A stretch of 64,000 bases of DNA from CADEDH01 sp050330635 (GTDB lineage Bacteria > Actinomycetota > Acidimicrobiia > Acidimicrobiales > SZUA-35), in contig JBHJNQ010000037.1 of assembly GCA_050330635.1 (NCBI GenBank), positions 1-64,000 on the forward strand. Reading direction: 5' to 3'. Positions 34,124 through 41,829 of this stretch are shown here, one piece after another. The position numbers were made by a program, and so were the translations under genes. Under the pieces are notes generated by a model. The model ran no database searches. It was not told the origin of the DNA and was given only the letters and a program-made list of their open reading frames with translations. The number at the start of each line of letters is the position of its first letter. Position 1 is the first letter of the stretch.

Positions 34124-34779
34124 CCCCACCAACTACAACCCCGGCGGTACCAGCCGGCCCCGTTGACTGTGGGATTGGGCGTTCATTTGGGGCGCCCGCC
34201 ATAGGCGCCCCAACCCAGCGAGAACACCGACGTGAGGGCCACGGCGTGACACCGGAAGTCGCCCCACCCAAGCAGTGGCGTCCCACACCCATCCTCACCG
34301 CCAACACCAACCCCGCCGAAGCGAGCACCCACACCAGCCACACCAGCTCGCCCACCAGCAGCCCCCAACGGCCCAGTGCCCACCGCCGAGAACTGGCAGA
34401 CAATGACCGATGCCAAACGCACTGCCGAACCAACGACCGGGGCCAGGTCGACATCGCCCCAGGAGCTCTACGGACCAGCGGTGATGAACGTGACCGGGAG
34501 CGTCGACCAATCAGCGCTGTCGTGCTCTCACGGCATGGCCGGTTGAGCGGTACCCGTGGGCCGTACCGCTGCTTCTTGTCTTGCCCCTTCGTCTTGGCGG
34601 CCGGCGGAATGCCCGAAGGGCTGCAGCCGGCCGCCCATGGGCGGGCGGTTCCCGAAACCCCCTCCCCCACCCCTCCTTCACTGTTCTCTCGGATCCCCTT
34701 CCCGCCCCACGGAGCGGCCCAGCTGCTTGGTAATCGGTAATCGGGAAACTCCACTGCCGCACGAGCGAAAGGGCAGGTC
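34124..34779. other. Region upstream of rep: possible small ORF and origin
   Basis: About 650 bases without a clear gene. One open frame starts at ATG 34120, overlapping the stop of the zinc-finger gene, and runs to 34740. Its composition (Thr/Pro-rich, then basic) looks mostly non-coding. A separate short frame ending at 34546 (MTDAKRTAEPTTGARS...QELYGPAVMNVTG) could encode a ~48-residue peptide. The second half carries strong hairpins and a GGTAATCG direct repeat near 34730, as expected for a replication origin. Confidence 0.4.
34546..34635. other. Candidate rolling-circle replication origin hairpins
   Basis: Two strong inverted repeats lie 145-235 bases before the Rep gene. The first is an 8-bp stem AGCGGTAC/GTACCGCT (34546-34553 with 34563-34570, nine-base loop). 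The second is a 9-bp stem GGCGGCCGG/CCGGCCGCC (34596-34604 with 34627-34635) whose loop holds a nested GCCC-GAA-GGGC hairpin. Rolling-circle replicons usually nick at such a hairpin near rep. Confidence 0.45.
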
Positions 34780-36435
34780 ATGACCGCTGCGCTGATCGGT
34801 CTCCTTGGTAAGGCTCACCCGAAACTTGCCGGCGACGTCCTGCGGCGGATCATCGACCGGAGACGTATGGCCATCCGGCTCCGGAAGTTCAACCGGTCCC
34901 TGCTCAACGGCGACACCGACCTGAAGTCGATCGCACGATGCGGCAACGCCCTCGGGTCGACGATCTTGATGCGCCAAGGAGGCGACGGACAGGTGCGACC
35001 AGGCGGGATCGCCACCTGCAAGAGCGTCTGGGGCTGCCTCGGCTGTGCCGCTCGACGACGGGCGCTCAAGTCAGCGATGGTCAAGTACTACGTCCAAGCC
35101 CACCAGACCGCAGGCAAGGGCGTCTCGTTCGGGTCGTTCACCCTGGCCCACTACCCCACCGACTCCCTGGCGGACCTGCTGGAAGGTCTGCGCAAGGCGT
35201 TCACCGACATGCGCCACCTCAAGGTCTACAAAGACGCGGAAGCCGACCACGGGATCATCGGCTGGATCGCTGCTCTCGAAATTACGCACGGCCGGAACGG
35301 GTGGCATCCGCACCTGCACGTGCTGTTCTTCCACGAAGAGCACCTGGAGATCGAGTACGGCGACAACGCTGAGCTACGGGGAGCGCTGCATGAGGCGTTC
35401 GCCCGTCAGATCGACCGCCACCTCGGCCGCACGGTCCACCAGATCCACGGTGTCGACCTCGCGCCCGTCCGCACCACGCCGAGGGGTGACGGCGATGAAG
35501 CGTTGGCCCGGTACCTGGGGAAGATCCAGCTGGAGATGACCCGCCAGGACCTCAAAGTCGGCCGGGCCACGACCTCACGGTCACCGTGGCAGATCGCCTT
35601 GGACGCCGCCGATACCGGAGACGCCCGGGACGCAGCCCTGTGGTGCGAGTACTTGCGAGCCACCAAGGGACGCAACGTCGTCACCAGCGGTGGATCCCTC
35701 GCCGCCCACTACGGCGAACCCACCGACGCGCAACTCAACCGACTCCTGGGAGGAGACCAACCTATGGACGATGACCAAGCCCACGACAACGACCCCGGCG
35801 AAGACATCGCTTCGATCTCGGCCGATGTCTGGACCGACCTGCTCAACCACCGAGACCGCCACACCAGCCCCGTCACCGCCGACGCCATCACTGCCCTGGA
35901 GACCGACGGACCGGAGGCCATGGCCGAGGTGATCACCGACCGGCTCGACAAGCTCGTGCAGGTGGTCACCCATCACGAGACCGGGCTACCGCACCTGCAG
36001 TACGCCAACCTGGCCGACCGCCGTCACTACGTGGGGCAGCCCGACCTCAGGAACGATGCCGAGCCGATCGCCCTCGATGACCTCGGACCGGCCCGCACGG
36101 GCCTGGTACGGAGCCACAACCAACCAATCCACGGAGGTGGACCAATGACCGCAGACGACCCCACCGCTCGCATGATCGTGTTCTTCGGATCCTGCGAAGC
36201 CGAACACTACGCAGCCAAGCTCCAACTGCGCTTCGCACCCCTCGCAGCCGAAGACGGACGAACCCGCAACGGCGTCGCCCGCCAGGTCCGCAAGCAAGTC
36301 CAGGAGCTGTACCAACTCTTCGACCAAGTTGGCGAGACCTTCCCCATCACCACCGACGTACCCGACCTCGACACCGTCGACTGGGGCCAACTGGCCGACC
36401 TCGTCACGATCGACAAAGACCAGAGGTGGAACTAA
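34780..36435 (+). CDS. Rolling-circle-type replication initiator (RepSA-like)
   Basis: A 551-residue initiator. A cysteine cluster (C80, C86, C89 in IATCKSVWGCLGC) precedes the HUH metal motif WHPHLHVLFF (H178 and H180). A candidate nicking tyrosine is Y245 in ARYLGKIQ. The order matches Rep proteins of pSAM2-type integrative elements, which replicate the excised circle by rolling circle. The last 200 residues are acidic and variable. ATG 34780. The stop overlaps the excisionase ATG. Hairpins upstream are origin candidates. Confidence 0.85.
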   Translation: MTAALIGLLGKAHPKLAGDVLRRIIDRRRMAIRLRKFNRSLLNGDTDLKSIARCGNALGSTILMRQGGDGQVRPGGIATCKSVWGCLGCAARRRALKSAMVKYYVQAHQTAGKGVSFGSFTLAHYPTDSLADLLEGLRKAFTDMRHLKVYKDAEADHGIIGWIAALEITHGRNGWHPHLHVLFFHEEHLEIEYGDNAELRGALHEAFARQIDRHLGRTVHQIHGVDLAPVRTTPRGDGDEALARYLGKIQLEMTRQDLKVGRATTSRSPWQIALDAADTGDARDAALWCEYLRATKGRNVVTSGGSLAAHYGEPTDAQLNRLLGGDQPMDDDQAHDNDPGEDIASISADVWTDLLNHRDRHTSPVTADAITALETDGPEAMAEVITDRLDKLVQVVTHHETGLPHLQYANLADRRHYVGQPDLRNDAEPIALDDLGPARTGLVRSHNQPIHGGGPMTADDPTARMIVFFGSCEAEHYAAKLQLRFAPLAAEDGRTRNGVARQVRKQVQELYQLFDQVGETFPITTDVPDLDTVDWGQLADLVTIDKDQRWN

Positions 36436-36617
36436 TGACTGAGCGGCGACTGACGCTAACTGTGAGTGAGGCGGCGGAGACGCTTGGTATCGGACGAACG
36501 CTCGCCTACCGGCTGATCCGCTCAGGGGAACTCAGAAGCGTCAAGGTGGGTGGCCGTCGGTTCATCACTGAGAACCAGCTGCAGAGCTACGTAGCCGATC
36601 TTGAGGACTCCAATTGA
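36435..36617 (+). CDS. xis: Excisionase (Xis-like, MerR/HTH_17 fold)
   Basis: A 60-residue DNA-binding protein: LTVSEAAETLGIGRTLAYRLIRSGELRSVKVGGRRFITENQLQSYVADL, a typical excisionase winged helix. It presumably bends the attachment site and directs the integrase to excision. ATG 36435 overlaps the Rep stop and has AGAGG 8 bases upstream; a GTG at 36426 is less likely. Rep-Xis coupling is normal for actinomycete integrative elements, although the integrase here sits at the opposite end and adjoins only after circularisation. Confidence 0.9.
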   Translation: MTERRLTLTVSEAAETLGIGRTLAYRLIRSGELRSVKVGGRRFITENQLQSYVADLEDSN

Positions 36618-36644
36618 CACGGCGTTGACGCAAGGCGGACCGCT

Positions 36645-38051
36645 TCACGACGACTGTCCGGTTGGTGAGATTCCGTACCATCGAGGCTGTACCGACTGGA
36701 GTGCTCGTCTCGTTCCCGCCAAACCCCGTTCACGTCGGACGCCTCCTTCCACAATATCAGCTGGGACTCCAAGCTCGTTCAGCAGAACCAGGGTCATAAG
36801 CCACCGAATGCTCTCTGTAACCCAGATAGTGGTCTTCCAATCGTCTTCGGGCCGGTTCATCTTCGGGTCGCGATGAGCAACCGAGTTTCGACTATTCTTG
36901 ACCCACTGAATCCAGGATTCCAGATCTCCGACCAAATCTGCGAACATAGGACCGGCGTAGAGAACAACCTCGCTGATACGGTCCGCAAAGGTCGGCTCGT
37001 GGCTGAACCGAAGCTTCTCTCGCAACCACTCCCTATCCGCCACTGGTGCTGAATCAAGTATTCCCGCCAAGCGCCTCTTGTGATCAGGAGTTGCCTTGCG
37101 CCGGCGATTCCGGTGACGGTGATAGCCCTCGACAGCGGATGCAGCAGTGAGGAAGAGTGCACCACCATGACGGTCCGACTTGCGCAACTCTGCAACTAGA
37201 TCTGGCACGATCCCGAGATCAGAGTGCAGCTCCCACCAAGCCTCAACGACTTCCGAGAAGTCAACCTCCTCGAGCGTGAATAGGAAGAAGAAGGACTGCT
37301 TGACTTCCGAGTGTTGATCACCAACCGCAGAGAACACCGTGACTAGGTCTGGGTAGTTGGAGTCTCTTTCCAGAGTCAATGTAAGCTCGATAACGGGACA
37401 CCTAGCCGATGCAGCTAGCTCCAACAAATGCCTAAAGGGTCGGACCCACTCGTGTTCGACTTCCTCAAGGCTCCGAGGTGTCTCTAGGTCGAAATGGATG
37501 ATCTCGCTGCTGGAGAGCTTCACGTCCGATAGTCCGCCACCAGAACGACCCCAGTTGCGCCAAAGCTGTACGCCAGCTCCCGGCAATTGTGCCGTCAGCG
37601 GTGGCGGCTCCGAGAACGCGACCGACTCTTCCCGACGGTCGTCCACTCGATCAAATGAGAACTCCCAGGGCCTCCGATTGGCCCACTCGTTGAGGTTCGC
37701 TAGTCGCACAGAGGCCGAATTGAATCTGGTGTCGGCGAACACGTGTGCCCCGGCCAAGACCCTGTTCGCAATGATGCTCGTCCTGTATGGACGCTCCTGA
37801 CCCCCACGCGTCGACCCTTGGTACACCAGGTCGAGGAGAGTGAAAGGGGTCGTTCCGACCTGGCCATGGAGAACATCTGGGACATCTAGCTCGCTGTCAG
37901 CACTGGAGTATGGGCCGAGCCAGCCAAGAAGTGCCAGGTGCCAGAATCCGCCGTCTCTGAAGAGCCTGCCGCCAACGACAAGATCGGCGTCGCCCGGCCA
38001 CCACCATCGTCCGTCGAAAGGCTGGTCCTCGGGCTGAGGGTTCATAGGCAT
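36645..38051 (-). CDS. ApeA-like HEPN protein, probable anti-phage abortive infection
   Basis: A 468-residue protein. The N-terminal two thirds is beta-rich (FDGRWWWPGDADLVVGGRLFRDGGFWHLALLGWL...) and resembles the ApeA N-terminal domain. The C-terminal helical domain has LTAASAVEGYHRH and WVKNSRNSVAHRD, the R-x4-H HEPN RNase motif (R388-N389...H393). ApeA proteins are single-gene anti-phage systems in which the HEPN domain is thought to cleave RNA on infection. Base and codon use is clearly less G+C-rich than neighbours. ATG 38051 is preferred (AGGGGGAG 6 bases upstream). It sits at the right edge of the element, a usual cargo slot. Confidence 0.75.
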   Translation of the reverse strand: MPMNPQPEDQPFDGRWWWPGDADLVVGGRLFRDGGFWHLALLGWLGPYSSADSELDVPDVLHGQVGTTPFTLLDLVYQGSTRGGQERPYRTSIIANRVLAGAHVFADTRFNSASVRLANLNEWANRRPWEFSFDRVDDRREESVAFSEPPPLTAQLPGAGVQLWRNWGRSGGGLSDVKLSSSEIIHFDLETPRSLEEVEHEWVRPFRHLLELAASARCPVIELTLTLERDSNYPDLVTVFSAVGDQHSEVKQSFFFLFTLEEVDFSEVVEAWWELHSDLGIVPDLVAELRKSDRHGGALFLTAASAVEGYHRHRNRRRKATPDHKRRLAGILDSAPVADREWLREKLRFSHEPTFADRISEVVLYAGPMFADLVGDLESWIQWVKNSRNSVAHRDPKMNRPEDDWKTTIWVTESIRWLMTLVLLNELGVPADIVEGGVRRERGLAGTRRALQSVQPRWYGISPTGQSS

Positions 38052-38100
38052 CACCAGCTCCCCCTGCCGCCCCACCATCGTGTTACAGAGCCCGGGCCGC

Positions 38101-38119
38101 TGCTCACCTGTTTGCTCAC
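38101..38119. promoter_or_regulatory. Putative right arm-type integrase binding sites
   Basis: TGCTCACC occurs twice with 12-base spacing (38101-38108 and 38113-38120), in the same orientation and spacing as the pair near the left end (24901 and 24913). The site is 61 bases from the tRNA-derived core, a suitable distance for an integrase arm site. Confidence 0.6.
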
Positions 38120-38180
38120 CTCCAGGTTCGTTGGCCCAAAGTTGGGGCCCCCGCCAACTCGCTGACCTGGGGTTTTGCTT

Positions 38181-38224
38181 GTGGAGCTAAGGAGAATTGA
38201 ACTCCTGACCTCTTCCATGCCATG
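38181..38224 (-). repeat. attR: core repeat within tRNA-Ala
   Basis: Right copy of the 44-bp direct repeat; it covers the tRNA 3' half from the anticodon loop to the discriminator base. The other copy is at 24752-24795 with one mismatch. Confidence 0.93.
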
Positions 38225-38254
38225 GAAGCGCTCTACCAACTGAGCTATAGCCCC
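38182..38254 (-). tRNA. tRNA-Ala (GGC)
   Basis: A 73-nt tRNA with normal cloverleaf. The acceptor stem is GGGGCTA/TAGCTCC with A73, the D-arm GCTC/GAGC, the anticodon stem CTTCC/GGAAG with loop ATGGCAT (anticodon GGC), and the T-arm AGGAG-TTCAATT-CTCCT. No CCA is encoded. It reads GCC/GCT alanine codons. It is intact because the integrative element carried a replacement 3' half. Confidence 0.97.
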
Positions 38255-38516
38255 GAAGGGAAAACCGAGCGTACCAAGGGCTCCGGCGACGCCGCACCAC
38301 CCCCGCCAAACTTTTCCGGTCGGCCGAGCCAACACCGGACCGCCGCCGCGGCGGCGGCCGGACCGCTGACGGCGCGAAGCGGGCGGATCGAGGTTCCGTC
38401 GACAAGGACCGGGAGGAGATCATCCCAGGGGCGCTCGATGTGACGAGAGACAGGTCCGCCGACATCTACACTGTCGGCTGCGCCACGCGGGCGGTCGAAG
38501 CACGAAGAGGTGGTTC

Positions 38517-38780
38517 ATGACGTCCACCAACGCCCATCACCGGCCGGCCCTGACCGACCGGGAGTACTACACCCAGCTCTGGGGAACGGCCAACCTCACC
38601 GGGCGGACGCCCAGTTCGTGGTCGACGGCGAAGCACCGCGCCGGCATCGTCGCCCTGCTGGCGAGCGCCGCCCTCGCCGCCCAGCTCCTGCTCGGCACGG
38701 TCGGTATCGACAACGACGGTGTCGCCGGCGACTCCGGACCCCCGGCCAAGACGATGAGCGTCGCCCATCGAGGGCCCTGA
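38517..38780 (+). CDS. Small single-helix hypothetical protein
   Basis: An 87-residue protein with one hydrophobic segment (about residues 43-62, GIVALLASAALAAQLLLG). ATG 38517 has AGAGG 8 bases upstream. I do not recognise it. It precedes leuS on the same strand by about 90 bases. The ribosome site and position favour a real gene, but conservation is unknown. Confidence 0.45.
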   Translation: MTSTNAHHRPALTDREYYTQLWGTANLTGRTPSSWSTAKHRAGIVALLASAALAAQLLLGTVGIDNDGVAGDSGPPAKTMSVAHRGP

Positions 38781-38872
38781 CCGGGAGTGGCGACGAGATC
38801 CGCCGTCGACAGCGACGATCGGCGGCGTCGAATGGCACGTGGAGCCCGGGGCCGAGGTCGTAACCTTTGTGC

Positions 38873-41377
38873 ATGGCCGACAGTCCCGCCCACGAAACGC
38901 TCCGCTACGAGCCGACCGCGATCGAACCCCGTTGGCAGCAGCGGTGGCTCGACGAGGGCACCTACGAGGTCGACAACGACGACCCCCGCCACCGCTACTA
39001 CGTGCTGTGCATGTACCCCTACCCCAGCGGCCCGGCCCACCAGGGCCACGTCCGCAACTACACCTTCGGTGACCTGCTCACCCGGTACCGCACCATGCAC
39101 GGCGACGCCGTCCTCTCCCCCATCGGGTTCGACTCGTTCGGCCTCCCGGCCGAGAACGCCGCCATCCAGACCGGCACCCACCCCCGGGTGTTCACCGAGG
39201 AGCGCATCGCCGAGCTGTCGAGCTCGTTGAAGCGGATCGGGGCCAGCTACGACTGGCGGCGCATCGTCCGCTCCCACGACCCGTCGTACATCCGCTGGAC
39301 CCAGTGGATCTTCCTCAAGTTCTACGAGGCCGGGCTCGTCTACCGGGCCGACTCCCCCGTCAACTGGTGCCCCGGCTGCCAGACGGTGCTGGCCAACGAG
39401 CAGGTCAACGCCGACGGCACCTGCGACCGCTCCGGCGACCTCGTCGAGCGTCGCAACATGGAGCAGTGGTTCTATCGGATCACCGACTACGCCCAGGAGC
39501 TCCTCGACGGCCTCGACACGGTCGACTGGCCCGAGAAGGTCAAGACGATGCAGCGCAACTGGATCGGCCGGTCGGAGGGCGCCGAGTTCGGCCTCCCGGT
39601 GGCCGACGCCGAGGGCAACGCCCGCACCGATATCGAGCCGGTGCGGGTCTACACGACCCGCCCCGACACCAGCTTCGGCATGACGTTCGCCGTCATGTCA
39701 CCGGAGCACCCGATGGTCGACGCCGTCACCACCGACACCCAGCGCCTCGCCGTCGACGCCTTCCGCGACGAGGTCTCCCGCCGCTCCGAGATCGACCGAC
39801 TCTCTAGCGAGGGCCAGATCGACAAGCGGGGCGTGTTCACCGGCTCCAACGTGATCAACCCGTTCACCGGCACGTCGATCCCGCTGTTCCTGGCCGACTA
39901 CGTCCTCACCACCTATGGCACCGGGGCCATCATGGCCGTCCCCGGTCAGGACCAGCGCGACTGGGATTTCGCCACCGCCTACGGGCTCGACATCATCCGC
40001 ACCGTCCAACCCCCCGACGACTTCGACGGCGACGCCTACACCGGCGACGGCCCCGCCATCAACAGCGCCTGGCTCGACGGGATGGGGGTGGCCGAGGCCA
40101 AGGCCGCCGCCATCACCTGGCTGGAGGACCAGGGCATCGGCGAGGGCCGCATCAACTTCCGCCTGCGCGACTGGTTGCTGTCGCGCCAACGCTTCTGGGG
40201 CTGCCCCATCCCCATGGTCTACTGCGACCGTTGCGGGATCGTGCCCATGCCCGAGGACCAGCTCCCCATCCTGGCCCCCGACGACGTCGAGTTCACCCCC
40301 ACCGGCCAGTCGCCCCTCACCACCCACGAGGGCTTCCTCCACGCCACGTGCCCCCGCTGCGAGGGACCGGCCCGGCGCGAGACCGACACCATGGACACGT
40401 TCGTCGACTCGTCGTGGTACTTCCTCCGCTTCGCCGACCCCCACAACGAGTCGGCCCCCTTCGACATCGACGCCGTCGACCGGTGGCTGCCCGTCGACCA
40501 GTACATCGGCGGGGTCGAGCACGCCATCCTCCACCTCATGTACGCCCGGTTCTTCACCAAGGCCCTGGCCAATCTCGGCGTGGCCCCCAAGGAGTTGCGC
40601 GAGCCGTTCCAGCGCCTGTTCACCCAGGGCATGGTGCACAAGGACGGGGCCAAGATGTCGAAGTCGAAGGGCAACGTCGTCGCCCCCGAGGAGATCATCG
40701 ACACCCAGGGCGCCGACACCCTCCGCCTGGCCCACCTCCAGGTGAAGCCGCCGTCGGAGGACGTCGACTGGGAGGACATGGGCCTCGAGGGCTGCTCCCG
40801 GTTCCTGGCTCGGGTGTGGCGCCTGGCCCGCACCGACACCGACCTGCTGCCCCACGTCCGCTCCGGTGAGCCGACCGACGCCGACCGCACGATCGACGCC
40901 GAGACCCACCGCTTCGTGCAGCGCATCACCGACGCCTACGACCGCTGGTCGTACAACACCGCCGTCGCCGGGTTCATGGAGTTCACCAACCTGCTCTACA
41001 AGTACGTGCAGAGCGACGACGGGGCCCACGACGCCACGATCGCCGCCGCCGTCGATGCCCTCCTCCTCGTGATGTGCCCGGCCGTGCCCCACATCACCGC
41101 CGAACTGTGGGCCGAGCGCCACCGCGGCGCCCACATCCACGCCGAGACGTGGCCCGTGGCCGACGAGGCCAAGCTCGCCGTCGACACCGTGACCATGGTG
41201 CTCCAGGTCAACGGCAAGGTCCGCGACCGGATCGAGGTCGACGCCGCCATAAGCGACGCCGACGCCGAGGCCGTGGCCCTGGCCTCCGAGGCGGTCCGCT
41301 CGTTCCTCGGCGACACCCCACCCCGCAAGGTCATCATCCGGGCCCCGAAGCTGGTGAACATCGTCGCCGCCGGCTGA
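38873..41377 (+). CDS. leuS: Leucyl-tRNA synthetase
   Basis: An 834-residue bacterial-type LeuRS that charges tRNA-Leu. The HIGH motif appears as PSGPAHQGHVRNYT and KMSKS as GAKMSKSKGNVV. A CP1 editing domain with TTRPDTSFGMTF lies between them, and zinc-type cysteines (NWCPGCQTVLANEQV) are present. The C-terminal anticodon-binding region ends VNGKVRDRIEVD. ATG 38873 is chosen over TTG 38867. Normal length. Convergent with the rsfS-nadD group. Confidence 0.97.
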   Translation: MADSPAHETLRYEPTAIEPRWQQRWLDEGTYEVDNDDPRHRYYVLCMYPYPSGPAHQGHVRNYTFGDLLTRYRTMHGDAVLSPIGFDSFGLPAENAAIQTGTHPRVFTEERIAELSSSLKRIGASYDWRRIVRSHDPSYIRWTQWIFLKFYEAGLVYRADSPVNWCPGCQTVLANEQVNADGTCDRSGDLVERRNMEQWFYRITDYAQELLDGLDTVDWPEKVKTMQRNWIGRSEGAEFGLPVADAEGNARTDIEPVRVYTTRPDTSFGMTFAVMSPEHPMVDAVTTDTQRLAVDAFRDEVSRRSEIDRLSSEGQIDKRGVFTGSNVINPFTGTSIPLFLADYVLTTYGTGAIMAVPGQDQRDWDFATAYGLDIIRTVQPPDDFDGDAYTGDGPAINSAWLDGMGVAEAKAAAITWLEDQGIGEGRINFRLRDWLLSRQRFWGCPIPMVYCDRCGIVPMPEDQLPILAPDDVEFTPTGQSPLTTHEGFLHATCPRCEGPARRETDTMDTFVDSSWYFLRFADPHNESAPFDIDAVDRWLPVDQYIGGVEHAILHLMYARFFTKALANLGVAPKELREPFQRLFTQGMVHKDGAKMSKSKGNVVAPEEIIDTQGADTLRLAHLQVKPPSEDVDWEDMGLEGCSRFLARVWRLARTDTDLLPHVRSGEPTDADRTIDAETHRFVQRITDAYDRWSYNTAVAGFMEFTNLLYKYVQSDDGAHDATIAAAVDALLLVMCPAVPHITAELWAERHRGAHIHAETWPVADEAKLAVDTVTMVLQVNGKVRDRIEVDAAISDADAEAVALASEAVRSFLGDTPPRKVIIRAPKLVNIVAAG

Positions 41378-41432
41378 CGATCGACCGGCGTCAGGCCAGC
41401 TCGCTCAGGCCCCGTCGTTCAAGCGGGTTCGC

Positions 41433-41789
41433 TCAGGCCACGTCGTTGAGGCGGGGCACGTCCTTCCACAGCCGCTCGAGGTCGTAGTAGCGGCGGGCCT
41501 CGGCCTCGAACACGTGGACGACGAACGCTCCGTAGTCCATCAGCACCCACTCGGCCGTGGCCAGGCCCTCGATCCGGATCGGTTTCGGTCCACCGGCCGT
41601 CGTGAGCTGTTCCTCGATCCCTTCGACGATGGCCCTGACCTGACGGGCCGTGCCCCCGGACGTCACCACGAACCAGTCGGTGATGCCCAGGATCTCGCCG
41701 ACGAAGAAGGCGTCGGTGTCCCGTCCCAGCTTCTCGGCTGACGCGTCCACTGCCAGGTGGACCCAGTGCCGCAGTTCCTCGTCGTTCAG
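41433..41789 (-). CDS. rsfS: Ribosomal silencing factor RsfS
   Basis: A 118-residue RsfS/Iojap protein, which binds L14 on the large subunit and blocks joining when nutrients are low. Family blocks are ITDWFVVTSGGTARQVRAIVEGIEEQL, then WVLMDYGAFVVHVFEAEARRYYDLERLW. No ATG, GTG or TTG fits the expected N-terminus. A CTG at 41789 has GGAGG 8 bases upstream and gives a protein of normal length, whereas ATG 41879 adds 30 residues and overlaps the preceding gene. I chose the CTG, with doubt. It ends a nadD-LytR_C-rsfS operon. Confidence 0.88.
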   Translation of the reverse strand: MNDEELRHWVHLAVDASAEKLGRDTDAFFVGEILGITDWFVVTSGGTARQVRAIVEGIEEQLTTAGGPKPIRIEGLATAEWVLMDYGAFVVHVFEAEARRYYDLERLWKDVPRLNDVA

Positions 41790-41829
41790 GTCGCTCTCCT
41801 CCGGGAGATCACTCGTGCTGCCCCGACCG

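Larger units (their letters stand above)
24752..38224. mobile_element. tRNA-Ala-integrated element (pSAM2/AICE-like, apparently non-conjugative)
   Basis: A 13.5-kb element between 44-bp direct repeats, the right one being part of the intact tRNA-Ala. It carries a tyrosine integrase at the left end and, at the right end, a rolling-circle-type Rep gene overlapping an excisionase gene, the int-xis-rep set of actinomycete integrative elements. No FtsK/TraB-like transfer ATPase, relaxase other than the Rep, or Spd gene is recognisable, so self-transfer is unlikely. Cargo comprises an ApeA-like HEPN gene, a bPH membrane protein, a double zinc-finger-like protein, a regulator/flavoprotein pair and an IS21 element within a DUF2510/excalibur gene. 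Some cargo is visibly less G+C-rich than the chromosome. Confidence 0.9.

Noticed and set aside
34120..34740. Long frame overlapping the zinc-finger gene stop as a protein gene
   Set aside because: The ATGA overlap is attractive, but the composition becomes random and it runs through the strong hairpins of the probable origin.
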